The notes beneath the pieces were generated by a model, which searched no databases, was not told the DNA's origin, and worked only from the letters and a program-made list of their open reading frames with translations. The translations under genes and the position numbers were made by a program. Positions 25,187-36,843 of a stretch of DNA of 64,000 nucleotides are shown here, piece by piece; the first letter of the stretch is position 1, and the number at the start of each line of letters is the position of its first letter. Source of the DNA: Sipunculus nudus. Lineage: Eukaryota > Annelida > Sipuncula > Golfingiida > Sipunculidae. The stretch covers positions 31,716,214 to 31,780,213 of the forward strand of contig CM049320.1 of NCBI GenBank assembly GCA_026874595.1, given 5' to 3'.

Positions 25187-26008
25187 AGGAAACGCAGACT
25201 GTTGGCTTATGAAGATGGCAGTGTAAGCAATGTACTAGAGAAAATAAATGAAAACTATATTTAAATAGCTTAAGAATGCAAAATTAGGAACTAGGTCCGT
25301 AAGAGGTTATCAATTAAAATTAGTAACCAGGTTCGCTGATAAATCATTAAGTAATTGATAAAACCTAGGAATGCACATATACAACAAAACATGTAACTGA
25401 ACAATTATTATGATAATGGGGAAAAATGCCCCTGAAATAGATACTGAATGAATAATCATGATAAGGGGAAAAATGCCCCTGAAATAGATATTGAATGAAT
25501 AAGCAAGGATAGACAAACTATGTGGATTAAATTAAATTAACAATAAAAAATGCCATACCCATCTTTTACATATTGACAAGAAATATCTAAAAGAGTGAAG
25601 TACATTTCAAGTACTATTGGTGAGTTAGTAATAAAATTACCAGCTTAAACATAATTAATATACAGGATCCTGTAAAGGAAACAATTAGATACAGGCACCA
25701 AGTTTTAAAAATTTTAATCAATAAAGACTGAGGAAAAAATGCCTCAGATGAACAATATATGGGGAAAAATGCCCCGAATAAGAAGACATTATGAAGGTTG
25801 GGACAAAAACAACCAAATTATTGGCTTGCATAATTGTATAAAACAAAAATCATGATTATGTATCTAAGATGAAGATACATATTTTCAAGTCAAAGTGAAT
25901 ACAACCCTTCCAGGAAAATGGAAACAAATGAGACAAATCTGTTAAGTTCATAATTTTTTTTCGAATATCATATTGCAGCTTGCAAGCTAATTAAAAAGCT
26001 TGCTTTGG
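25187..26008 (-). other. Retroelement spacer with repeated GGGGAAAAATGCCCC motif
   Basis: GGGGAAAAATGCCCC, a near-palindrome, occurs at about 25417, 25464 and 25759, with a GAGGAAAAAATGCCTC variant near 25729; the first two are followed by TGAAATAGATAYTGAATGAATAA. No frame is conserved; it may be an intron or an insertion. Confidence 0.5.
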
Positions 26009-26677
26009 TCATTTTTCCTTAAAACATTTAACGATGGCTCGTTTCCAGCTACAAGCATAATTGCCCAATCCTCTAAAATTCAGGTGAATCCCGTCAACAA
26101 GGTACACTTGAGAAGATGGGTTATGGAAGCCAGAATGTTTCCAAAAACGGACTTTTGAATTTTCCTCCGCTTTAATGCGCAATTTATATAAAGTGCTATT
26201 GTACTCATCAACCCTGGCATTTTAGGTGCCAAAGGGGGAAGAACGTCGAGGAAGGGCAGATCCACATATGACCTCCCTAATATCATAAGATTCAGCAATC
26301 ACCACTGCAAACGCGTGTACGTGATTAGCCAATTAAACTGGATCTGTCGTTTTGTCGCAGAGGTCATTCGAACCTATGTCAATAGCTAGTATACTGGGGC
26401 GATACTCCTCAATCTTGCGCATGGTGTAAGCGCTGGTGAGGGATTTCGCGCTCTGATGACCACGTAAAACCATTCCCCAAATGCCATTAAAAGACACCTT
26501 AAATTGGAGATTGTCGAGATTGTCAGAAAGCTGCCATTTTGAAACGACCACGGTTGGGGCGGCACCGGCCGCTAAGGAGCCCGTGCCGTCATTCTCAAAC
26601 TCCGTCAAAAAACGAGAGAGTCTTTTTACAAAGGAATGTCCGACTATTAGGACGGACGTTGGGGATTCATGGGACAT
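26009..26677 (-). pseudogene. Transposon SGNH-hydrolase-like ORF with two in-frame stops
   Basis: From ATG at 26677 the frame reads SVLIVGHSFVKRLSRFLTEF, FNGIWGM and SILAIDIGSNDLCDK. After a stop at 26333-26335 and another near 26224 it continues in the same frame to YLVDGIHLNFRGLGNYACSW and ends at 26009. Blocks I (GHSF in place of GDS), III (GSND) and V (DGIH) of the SGNH family are recognisable. The two stops are the only interruptions seen, so decay is recent or one stop may be read differently. Confidence 0.65.
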
Positions 26678-26959
26678 GCTCCTGCAGCTAAAGTAAACTA
26701 GTCAATAACTTTGAGAGTACTCATGATCACTGAGCTGGCCTGGAAACTTGTAAACAACGACTTGCATCAGAACACAACTTCCGCCCGGCCGAGAGTGTGG
26801 ATAACGAGTTGCTGAGCTGGAACGAATCTGAGGATGGTCGCAGGAAGCAGATATCCACAAAGTTTCAAATATCCATAATTTCTATTTGATAAAAATTGAA
26901 ATGAAGTTGTTTCTTCGGCTGTTAGCTTGACGAGTGAATACGTGGATTTGGCAACAAGC

Positions 26960-27035
26960 TAAGGTGCTGCTGTCACGTGACCCGGGCCCTGTTAAGGACC
27001 GTTCCTATTGGCCAGCCCGCCTGTTTTGACCGAAT
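26960..27035 (-). promoter_or_regulatory. Possible promoter: CCAAT and CACGTG boxes upstream of SGNH ORF
   Basis: On the minus strand GGCCAATAGG (near 27005-27015) precedes GGGTCACGTGACAG (near 26973-26987), about 300 bases upstream of the SGNH start. CCAAT and palindromic E-boxes are common promoter elements. Position only supports this; no TATA box is seen. Confidence 0.35.
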
Positions 27036-27039
27036 GAAC

Positions 27040-29657
27040 CCGTTTGGGGTAGGGCAACTGCCCCATCAGCTGACCTAGTGACTTCCTAGTGAACCTATAT
27101 CATGGAAAATTCCTTTTCCGTTACTTGACCCAGGAACACTTGACATTAATGATACCAGCTACTTGTGTATGTGTGTGCATAAATGGCTCTGGTGCTCGTG
27201 AACACCAAGCTTAATTTCAATAAAAATGCACAAAGGAGTATCAAGTATTAAATCCCGAAAATATTCTGATGAGTTTTCTCAGAAATCACTCAACTAGACT
27301 TTATTATTCAGCTAGACATGTATATTCACAATCTCATGGAAAACAACCCACAGATGACCAACCGAAAATGCTGCACATGGAGCATCGAAGAGGTAAGGAA
27401 CAGAAAACAAATGTAGACTATGAAGCCCTTCAATAAGGATTATTTTGAACATTGGTTATATTTGTTTTAAGCCTTTTCCCTCCTCATTTAAGGTATGAAA
27501 TTTGAATTTGTCACCTTTTCTCTTAGATCATCATTTTAAGGCATTATCTGGGCATAACAAAATAAATCATTATTATCATCTTTATCATTTCATGGAGTGA
27601 GTATACTTTAATATACAAGGGTTGTCATTTAGCAATAAGCCTAAGAACACAGGAAGAAGACTTCTGAATCATCTAAAATTTTTATGTTTTATTTTGACGC
27701 AAAAAGACAGACATCCAAAGCGACATTGAATGACACTTCTAAGCCGGGATTAATGCTTAGATGAAACATGACCTATAGAACTTTTCCCATAATTCTTTCA
27801 GAATGGATTGTCGTGACCATTCAACTGAATAAAAGAAAATGAACATCAATTAAACAATTATATATATATGTATAGATGGATTCTTCCCACCCCTTTGCAC
27901 GCTTTTATAGGGAATAGCGCTGAGATATCATGAATATTAAGCCCCTACAAGACAGAGCTACCAGACACCCTCAGCTATTGTGTATTTGCACAATTCTTAG
28001 TGCTTCGCCCTAAAATTTAATCAATAATGAAATTATTTAGGACAAATGAGACATGGGGCAAGAGATTAAATGTACTTTTTGAAACATACTGCAGACAAGG
28101 AAGGTATCTCTAAATGTTGTCACAGTAACGTACGTCTCGCGGTCTCGACAACTGCTATTTGCTGGCTGAATGCAGTCATGAGGGAATAAAAAGATCGTGT
28201 GGGCCACTGTTTACCCGGACCTAAACCAGGCCGATAAAAGTTTTTTTTTAATTTCTTGGTATTATTAAATGCATATGAGAAGCCCACTTGCATGTGCTTG
28301 GACAGCCTTTATTGGTGGATTCCCTGGCTGATCCCAGATGAACCTCGAGAATTTTGCTTAAGCTCTTAGACGAGTTTTTGGAGCTTACCGGGTTCCCCGG
28401 TCAGACCACCTACTCTGTCTCTCAATTAACATCACATGCATTATCCTCGACAAAAAGACATAGACTATAAATCATTATCACAAGGAAACCAATCTAAACC
28501 TTCTTATGTTTTCATAGGTATTTTTTTTGGAGGACAGGCAATAAGCCTTTTTTTTTAAACTATTGTTATAATCAATATCATCTTCTTTTTAATAAATTTC
28601 TGTACATTAATTGGAAATCACGGCATATGAGTCATGCTTGGATGCAGATATAGCAATTGGCGGAGATACGCAACCTCTACATGAACGCTTTCTAAATTTA
28701 TAATGCGGTTAACGTTCGATTAATTTTTTTTTGACAAAACATTTGATCTGGGAAATAAATTAATAAGTATATAATGTTTGAAGCACACGAAAAGCTGAAA
28801 TTATGTTTGTATGTTTATTGACCAAACAAATACAGTTCAATTTTTTTCAGCAAACAAAAACTGTAATAACATAAAATAAAAGCAAATGTTTACTGACACT
28901 TTGAGGGGGGAACACTAAAAAAATGTTAAATTGATACAGGTAAGTACTCATTGATCTCCAGTATTTGTACAATGAGGTTTCCCACACAATGGAGATAATA
29001 ATTTCATTGACGATATTTAAGTTATCTACCTTTAAATTGACCTAAATATATTTAATCTTCATTGTTTATACAAAAGAGACTCGTAAGAAAAGGTTGATAG
29101 CGGCTTGCTATAAAAGTGAAAGCTATACGTTTATGGCAATTTAAATTTAAAGCAAATGGCGAATTGAATTCCTTTAGACGTTACGACAACATTTGCTAAC
29201 CATACCTACAATACTTGAGACTTAATGAACATGGTTGTACCATTATACAGATAACGGTTATATATACAAAAAAAATATAATTGTATGTCTATTACCAAAA
29301 TTGTCCATTTATCAAAGAACATTCCTTTTAGAGTAAATATTTCTTCTTGTATTAAAGGATGTTACATTCGTTACTACAGGTGTCAATTAGGAATTTAACC
29401 TGAAAATGCCGAATTGAAGGTTTAGCTAGCTAGCGTAATGATAAACTCTTGCCGGCATTCACCATCAGACTTGAGTATACCCCAAAAACGTCTTTTATGA
29501 ATACGATTTCGAAAATGCCAATGTGGTGAACATTGTGGGGTCTGTTTACCCTGGGACCGGATCTTGATGGGTGGACCCTAGGGTCTTTATAGATGACTTT
29601 TAAAACTATGAACATGCTGTGAGGGAGACAGTTATATTATCGTAATGTTTCCTCTGT
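27040..29657. other. Intergenic, nothing recognised
   Basis: No gene, RNA or bounded repeat can be supported. On the minus strand this is the 3' flank of the lectin exon ending at 29658. Confidence 0.4.
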
Positions 29658-29893
29658 TTAAACCATCGGTTTTTCACAGAGAGGGTGACCAAGATGGATG
29701 AAACCATGTTCTGTCCACTTGAACTGGTATTTTGCATTGAGAACAATTCGAGCCAATTTGCGGTAAACATACGGCTTCGAAAACAGCTTTCGTCCCCAGT
29801 ACTGGAAACCAGGATCGACTCTCTTTCCCGTGCTAATCCACACCCATGTATGATCGTTGAACAAATATCCACTTGTCCAGTAGAACGTGTCTG
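29658..29893 (-). CDS. Unit A C-type lectin, second half (terminal exon)
   Basis: Acceptor TTGAAGGAG (an alternative AG lies three bases upstream), stop at 29660-29658. It reads DTFYWTSGYLFNDHTWVWIS, PGFQYWGRKLF and QFKWTEHGF...HPLCEK. Compared with a canonical domain the EPN triplet, WND and both loop cysteines are absent; only the final CEK cysteine remains. Strongly similar to 41590-41864. Confidence 0.8.
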
Positions 29894-32800
29894 CTCCTTC
29901 AATGAATTAATGCGAAATATTCAAAAGGAAACTTAACGAACAGGAGCACAACCAAGAATAACTATTAACTGGTAGGAAATGAAAAATACAGCAAAACATG
30001 AAATTGTATATTATACCCAGACTTATATTTCATTGTCAATCAAATATTTCTTTGTCTAATATTTTGGTATCTTTGAGAGAAATATAATAAATAAAAAATA
30101 CAAATTTACTGTAGATCTAACAGTTAATATATTATATGTGTGTATCTATCTGTGATATCAAAGTATCAAATCACTATAGTTTCTAATTTCCCTGATATAA
30201 GTTGTAATTAGGAAGAATTCTAAAGTTACCGTGCAACACTTTGTCCCCTGATGATGCGTCGACCATAAGTTTTGTCAGGTAATCCTGCTCTTGCATGGAC
30301 TCGACGGCAACCAAGTCTGATCCTAAAACCTGACAAATCTGCCTTGCTGTATCCCAGGTGTGTTTCTGTTTACTCAACAGGTAACATGATCCAGCAAAGT
30401 AATCATTAAATTGCCCCGGACAAAGCTTTCCCTGCACACCTGATTGTCCTTGTATGGAAATGTAGAAAAAGAAATACAGTGACTGATAACTGATCAATGA
30501 AAGTTCTGTACATTTTAAGGCCTCATTGATATTATTTGCATTCCATTTCTTTCTCGAAACAGGAAATTATTTGAAGAAAACCTGACAAATTAGAAGTACA
30601 AAAATATTTAAATTTCCCATAATGCTGTTTTAAACGTAAACATGTAAGAACTATTCTTTTCCTGTGAACGGGTTTCTCTAGAAAAGAGTATGGTATCTTT
30701 TAGTTCTGCTTGTAATTTTATTTTGTAAAATGTTCCATCAAGGTTCCGTGTAAAAAAATAAATCGACTTTAGATAACAGGAACAACTGGTGTGCTGCAAT
30801 GATACTTATACGTCAGATGGAGTATTCATAATGATTCTTGAGAAATTACTTGTAATTCATTAATATTGGTGTGGGGTGGTTGTTATTGAATCCTAGTTTT
30901 AACATCCAAGTTCCTTTTTTTGCGTTTTTACAATAATTCGTTTAAGCTCCTTAAACTAATCTGGGTATAGCTGCATATTGTTTTTCCTTGAACATTTTAA
31001 AAATATTATTATACAGCAACATTACTTTTACTACCATTTATTCAGCATGTGAATGTTTTGGTTTTCTATACATTCATTGCATTATATTTACTGATTTATA
31101 TTTATACTTAGAAGGGATCGTTAATACTTAATATCTATGCTTTAAATAAATGCATTATGCTTTGAATTATCTAAGCTCGACTTTGAATTTTGAGTTTAGC
31201 TCCCATCAGAACTATTTAAAGAAATGAAATTAAGTAATGTAGACGGTCTTAGAATTTGTAATTAAAATTCAGTTACTTCAGATTAGACGTGTGCCTGATG
31301 TCTTTAAAAAGGTTTTTACGGTATAGAAATATGTACAAATATAAATAGTCCATGTTCCATCGGGTGTTTTGTTCAATAATATTAAAAAAGATAGTGCGAT
31401 TAATTTATGGGTAAATCATCTAACCAGAGTTCGATTACCAGGGTGAGAGAATATCTTTGGTAAGAATTTATAGTGAGTTCAGATAAGTTATCACGGCGAC
31501 ACCAACAGATCAACGTAAATCATAATACTCCCCAGTGAAAACGGGCGTATTAAAACTTCACGTAAGCTTACAAAAAATATCTTACACATTTTAAAGGCAT
31601 TTTAGCAGACTTCTTATTCAGATGTTTTCGGTTAAATAGTATCATTACCTCAAATGCAGATAAAAAATGGTGTCTGCACTATCAAACATTTAATTATGCT
31701 CTTGGAAATTCCTAGCCTGCCTACGCTACAATTTCTACAGTTCATATATTCCTTTAATGATATTCATTGTATTTTAGGAGGCGATAGGAATCTGGTTATT
31801 TTGGCTCATACCAAAACTGTGGACTGGGCTAGTGCAGCATGAAGCATCTTTCATGACCCGATAACCGAAAAGGTAAATTAAAAAATCTTAAAATGACCTG
31901 CATTATTCATATGGAAAAAAACCCAGTTATTTATGATTTTACCTGCTTCCCTTTTATTCCACAAAAATCACGTATCGCATTAAAAAAAACCATCCCAGTA
32001 TAATAATTTTAATGGTTATATTGAAAGAGAAATATTTTCTATTATTTTATGAGTAGAAAAATTGATTTAATTATGATTTGCATCTAAATTTATGGAATTG
32101 TGAGATACAAATAAGGAACTAGAAATAAGTTTATTTTATCCATATTCCGTTATCCATAGAGAGTTAGGCCTCGGTTCCAAAATAAAGTCAATTTATATTA
32201 AAATGGTAAATTTACAGTATCATGTTTCTTGTAGGATGTAGGCAAATTTCATTACTAATATCTGATAACATTATCAGATATTCAATATTTCGAAATGCCA
32301 CCTGTGTTGACACAATGTAAACATATGCTTGTCGAATCAAAACATGAAATATGGTCTGAAATGCTAGAAAGGGTGTAAAAGAAGGCAAAGTTATACTTAG
32401 GTATAAACTGTTTCTCGTCACAACACCTACCCAACTGATCACACTTATCAATATGATTCGGCTAAAGACCCCTATCAAGAGCAAAAGAAGTGCATACTGC
32501 TCTGGACAAAGTTAAATTCAAAAAAGGAGGATTTATTTGGTTCTTGCAGAGCTGACACATCATGAATGATATATTGTTTTTTGTGGACATGCTCAAGTTG
32601 ATCATATGCAGTCTGCATATAACCCGTAGAAACCTATACTACAGTGACAAATATAAAAGGGCTCTCAGATAATAGGACTTACAGAAATGTGATGCGTTTT
32701 TATCAAACTCGAAAGGGCTATTTTATTATCATTGTTCAAATTTAAATGTAAAACATCTGAAAATACCTCCAAGAATAAGGGTCTGTTTATCACTTGTTAT

Positions 32801-35800
32801 TTTAAAGTGTTCTGTTAACCGTGCACTAATAACAGAATGAAAGCTTTTACATGCTATACGTATCAAATTTGAGCAATGGTTTAATTTAAATTTATCATTG
32901 ATAGCTGGCATTATAAAAGAAAGAATTGCTTGCTGTCGTCTTTGTGTATATCTAGTATGTATTTCAACATTAAAACCACCCACGAATAAAACGACATATG
33001 CGTTCTGAATAAACACTCGTGACAAGTGAGGAAGGAACATCTTTAAAGATACATTATCTCTCTTTCGTGTTTATCTGTGTAATTAATTGCCTATCTAGAT
33101 ATATGTGTAGAGGCATTTGGGAGCATTTAAAGTGCCAGATATAAGTCTGTCAATATTAATTTTATTATAGTTAAAATTGTACATGAGGCGCTACCTGTCG
33201 GTTGTTTGACAGATGTTAGGTATCACTATGTGAAGAAAAATCATCCTGTCAGCGGGGAAACAAAATGTCGTATTCTACTCATGGCTATATCTTTCAGCAA
33301 CAAGAAAAATAATTTGATCGAATAAAGAAACATCGAAGATCATGTCTAGATGCGGACGTCTACTAACATATTTCGTTCAAATTTATAAGTTAATCATGGC
33401 GCGACTCAGGTGAAAAGATTCTAGTATATTGTTTGTCAATTTAACACATAGCACTTTCATATACTCTTGATTTTACAATAAATCATTTGTGTTATTATGC
33501 AGCAAACTCAATTTATAATTATATAAACTATATATACATGATAAATTCGCCCATTAGATTAGCAAAAACAATTACGATTATACGATTATATTTCACATTC
33601 GATTATATTACTCATTCAAAGGTATCGTCTACAGGTGTTGTGGGAAATTTCGCATTGATTCAGTGGCCAAGTGTATGGTTTCAAATATTGTATTTTTTCC
33701 CCTAATACATGATATATGGAAGGCAATATGATTACTTAGGTTAAATCTAAGTAATTCTATATCAAATTATGTTTCGATTAATGAGGAAATAAAACCATGG
33801 GAAATGAACATGATTATTTCATCTTCATAAAGATTTCTTGAACAAATATATGTTTTCATTATTCACAGAAGAATTGCTTTTGTCCTCATAACGAATGTCA
33901 GAAAAAAATCTTTCATACTTTAAATATATAATTTCCAGATATTTAAACTTATGTTCAGAACAGGTCTTTTGAAAAGGTTATGTTGTTCTGAGCCGAAAGC
34001 TCAAAACAAGTCATACTTTGCCCTTGGATTATAAATATGTGTGAGGTGTGAAATATAATTATATATGAAATAAATGTTCGAATACATAAAAGAAAATGAA
34101 TCTTTATACAATAACGTTGGTCTGAATATTGGATAATGATAATTTGTAACATATCAACAATTCATGACGTGCGTATCTGTGAATGTGATGGATAGAGTTT
34201 GACATCTTAGCGTGAATCGGCCTTACCTATTACTTTGTTTCTCTCCTGTTGTGGGAAATGATAGAAAATATTGATATGTCGTATAAAAAAATGCACAATG
34301 TGAGGCTCGCTTAATAACCGACTTTATCTAAAAAAAGCATTAATTGCAGGTGCTTTGCCTGGTCCAAGTTAATAAAAGATTATAAATATATATAATCCAC
34401 CACCTTACATGTTGATAAATCATTGAAATATTCCAGAAATCTTCAGCTTAAGTACTATACCCAATTTAAAACAATTTACTCGGCTTGTGTATTGTGTTTA
34501 TTTGAACAAAATTCAATCCCCTTCAAATGGAGAGAGCTAACATGGCGCTTTAATTTATGGCAATTTTAGCTTATATATGCTACAATGAATGATTTTAATC
34601 CTGTTGAGATATCCGAAGGCCTCACAATAACGGTAACAAGACCAATAGGATTTGGGGAACCATGCGAACATGGTAAACCAATCATTAATAATAATTTAAA
34701 CTCATACCAGCAGAGTGCTTTGGGCTGACCTAAATCAGGCATAATGTTTCAGGAGTGAGGAAAGCGTCAAAACATGATGGGTTCTGAGAATGCTACAGCT
34801 TTCTTTTGTTGAATCTTGGTGTAACATAAACCTCAATATTTTGTGTTTTCACAATAATTCGTTTCAGCCTCTATGAACTAAATTAGGTATAACTATATAT
34901 TTCCTTTCTTTCGAGGTTTATTTCTGTAGCAATATTATGGGATTTTTTTTCTGGCTAACCTTTATTCAGTATAACCGTGCATTTTTTGGGTTTTCTCTGT
35001 TTTTTTTCTGTTTTCCATCCTTCTGACTAATTTAGTAATACATAGATTGAATATCTACCTATCACTTAGAAAGTTGCTTTTCTCATTCTTCTTGATATTA
35101 TGCTTTGATTAATCTGGGCACAAATATGAATTTTAACATGTTTTATTTACTTTTGAATGATCCTCTTTATCGAATCTAAGGAAAAAAGTAAAATTTTGGT
35201 GAAGCAGACAGTCTTGAATACCATAAGAAATATTTCATTTCTTCTTTTAACACGGGGACCAGATATCTTTAGAAAAAAATAGTATCTTAAGAGAGCAGAC
35301 ATACGTACAATAATAATATAAATTTATCTTACGCTTATGTCTTTGTACCAAAAATACAGCTTATACCATGAAGAGGACGTAAAAGCAAAGCCGAACTTTT
35401 AACTGCCTTTAACTTCACCAGCTATAACGTATGTTTATGTTTACCTGGCCTTGGACAGGTCCATGACATATAAATAAATGTGAATATCGATAGACCGTTA
35501 AAAATCATCTGTATTTTACCTTTCTCTGTAGAGGTTTTGACCGGACCGGACCCCGTTCTCGTTGTCTGGTTCAACACAGTAGCCATCTGGTCCTGGGCTG
35601 GTTCAGCTGTAGGCAATCCTGAAGTAGAGGCGGCACGGTCCGAGGGGTCTTTTTTTTTTTTTAATTAAAGCATGACATATTGCGATTGACATATCTTTCT
35701 GTGGTTATTCAAATAAGGTGAGACAGTCTTTTGATAAGTGACTATAGTGAATTTGGTTAAAATCCACCTAAGCCCTGATTAATTATCAGCGACACTAAAA

Positions 35801-36553
35801 TATATTGGTATACGTCCCATCTAAGATAGGGGAAAACTACACCTGAGCATGTCATGGATAGTTCAAGCATTTTGAAAGATTCTCCTAGTTGAAATAAAAG
35901 TATAAACCCAAATGCAGAATAATTAAATGGGATTTCTGCATTTTCACACACACATACAAACATATATATATATATTTATATGAAGATTTTTTTCAATTTA
36001 GATATGTAGAAAATGGTTTTAATTGTCTTTTAGATCTTTAAATGTAGACTTCTGAACATATTAATATTTCTATTTTTCCATAATCAAGTATACAAGAAAG
36101 CTGTAGGTCTCCGAATCTAGTTATTTTGTATATAAGTGGTAACATTACAGTATAAGGTTTCATTTATTATACAAGGAATATTTCATTTCACAATCCACAG
36201 TTTTGAAATTATGTAAATATATGTCGATTCTAAAAATGATCTGTAATGTCTCAAAGGTTGTAAAAGGGAAGTAAATTATGCTTACTTCGAGTAGTTACTG
36301 TTTCAATGTATCCCCGTATCACAAAACCTATCCAACCTACCACACTTATCAATAATAGTCGACTGGAGCCAATCAACAGGAGCAAACAAAGTGCATACTG
36401 CTCTGGACACAGTGAACCTCAAACAAGGAGGATTTATCTGGTTCTCGCAGAGTTGCTGACATTCCATGAGCGACATACGGTTTTTGTGGACATGCTTCAG
36501 TTGGTCACTTGTAGTCTGATTATAACCTTTCATCTCCAAAGAACCCAGTACCA
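29658..36553 (-). CDS. PAN + linker + C-type lectin gene, probably a fusion of array units B and A
   Basis: Four exons are all phase 1-1 (last ends in a stop): PAN 36553-36341, Thr/Ser-rich linker 35618-35520, lectin 30448-30230 and 29893-29658. Unit B supplies PAN and linker but has only a stump of lectin exon 1 (about 33.96-34.05 kb). Unit A supplies the lectin exons but its PAN (32.43-32.64 kb) is broken. Splicing across the two would give a full secreted lectin. The B signal-peptide exon (36843-36802) is one base short of its unit C counterpart, so as written the start fails: another first exon (a candidate is at 38108-38252), an assembly error or a pseudogene are all possible. Likely role: soluble lectin-like recognition protein. 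Confidence 0.5.
30230..30448 (-). CDS. Unit A C-type lectin, first half
   Basis: Acceptor CATACAAG, donor CACG|GTAACT, phase 1-1. It reads KLCPGQFNDYFAGSCYLLSK, HTWDTARQICQVLGSDLVAV and ESMQEQDYL: the CP, SCYL, W-x-A-x-x-C and ES-x-x-EQ landmarks of the family. Joins to 29893. Confidence 0.85.
31780..31850 (-). pseudogene. Unit A linker exon remnant
   Basis: Plus-strand CTGGTTATTTTGGCTCATACC...TGTGGACTGGGCTAGTGCAGCATGAAGCATC resembles the linker exon of unit B (CTGGTTCAACACAGTAGCC...GGTCCTGGGCTGGTTCAGCTGTAGGCAATC). No frame or splice sites are kept. Similarity is partial. Confidence 0.35.
32430..32643 (-). pseudogene. Unit A PAN module, pseudo-exon
   Basis: Aligned base by base with 36341-36553 this copy still shows MSTKN...FMMCQLC KNQINPP and SRAVCTSFALD, but it has an in-frame stop (CTTTAG near the 3' part), a lost cysteine (PPC to PPF), a length change in the first C-x3-C and a damaged acceptor. 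It is dead. The flanking 1.3 kb is duplicated as well. Confidence 0.75.
32820..32861 (-). pseudogene. Unit A signal-peptide exon remnant
   Basis: Minus-strand sequence ending GTTATTAGTGCACG|GTTAAC lines up with the unit B exon at 36802-36843, but the start codon position is ACG and the frame carries stops. Confidence 0.5.
33955..34050 (-). pseudogene. Unit B lectin exon 1 stump
   Basis: The minus strand reads IQGQSMTCFELSAQNN after a splice-like boundary; unit A has IQGQSGVQGKLCPGQ at the same place. The rest of the exon and the second lectin exon are absent from unit B. Confidence 0.4.
34060..34720. repeat. Unit B lectin intron, matches 42550-43420 of unit C
   Basis: Shared blocks include ATCTTAGCGTGAATCGGCCT, GCATTAATTGCAGGTGC/GGATTAATTGCTGGTGC and AATCCACCACCT. 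This fixes the order of the array and shows unit B once had lectin exons downstream. Confidence 0.75.
35520..35618 (-). CDS. Unit B linker exon (Thr/Ser/Pro-rich)
   Basis: Acceptor CTCTACTTCAG, donor GAAAG|GTAAAA, phase 1-1. It reads LPTAEPAQDQMATVLNQTTR then TGSGPVKTSTEK. The composition suggests a flexible, possibly O-glycosylated spacer between PAN and lectin domains (NQTT is an N-glycosylation site). Unit C has no recognisable counterpart; unit A has a decayed trace. Confidence 0.6.
36341..36553 (-). CDS. Unit B PAN/apple-like module exon
   Basis: Acceptor TTTTCACAG, donor TGTG|GTAGGT, phase 1-1. It reads SDQLKHVHKNRMSLMECQQL, CENQINPPCLRF, SRAVCTLFAP and DKC. Relative to unit C the donor has moved 12 bases upstream: at the unit C position unit B has GATAGG where C has GTAAGG. 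Cysteine spacing is that of the module at 17660-17842. Confidence 0.75.
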
Positions 36554-36801
36554 CTGTGAAAATTATAAAAGGAACTGTATTGTGTCAATGAAATGCCTGT
36601 CAGATGACAGGACTGACAGAAATGTGATTGGTTCAAATTCAAAGAGGTTATTTCATTATTTAAATACATGACACGACAAAGGCATCAAGTGTCGATAGAA
36701 AACATCTGCAAAAACTTTCAAAAACACGAACATCTTTATCATGATAATGTTTTAAATCATAATCTGTTGAGCACTTGTAAATTCGAAAGTGTTGTGTTAA
36801 C

Positions 36802-36843
36802 CGTGCTGAAATAACAGAACGACAGCTATTACATGCAATACAT
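36802..36843 (-). pseudogene. Unit B signal-peptide exon with one-base frameshift
   Basis: ATG at 36843-36841 is followed in frame by stops, while the +1 frame reads LHVIAVVLLFQHG up to donor CACG|GTTAAC, matching unit C (VHTVMMLIALPG) in place and phase. The exon is 42 bases against 43 in unit C. A single-base deletion after the ATG explains it. Pseudogene or sequencing error cannot be told apart here. Confidence 0.55.

Larger units (their letters stand above)
24700..26677 (-). mobile_element. Decayed DIRS/Ngaro-like retrotransposon with SGNH-hydrolase ORF
   Basis: Three coding pieces lie in order on the minus strand: an SGNH-hydrolase-like ORF (26677-26009), a zinc-knuckle-like segment (25178-24930) and the beginning of a polymerase (24912-24700). 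DIRS/Ngaro-type tyrosine-recombinase retrotransposons of invertebrates are known to carry an SGNH hydrolase domain beside gag and RT; the family call is inferred from this combination. The polymerase is cut after about 70 codons, and neither RNase H nor recombinase is present. A good acceptor (TATGTTTTTCAG) precedes the zinc-knuckle part at 25172, so transcripts might be spliced. In-frame stops make it inactive. Confidence 0.65.
32400..33930. repeat. Segmental duplication, unit A copy (matches 36300-37950)
   Basis: Blocks such as CGTGACAAGTGARGAAGGAAC, GAGGCATTT(T)GGGAGCATTTAAA and GGTTAAATCTAAGTAATTC recur in the same order in both places. This shows tandem duplication of the lectin unit including its upstream flank. 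Confidence 0.8.

Noticed and set aside
29685-29936. 83-codon plus-strand frame
   Set aside because: Antisense shadow of the unit A lectin exon.
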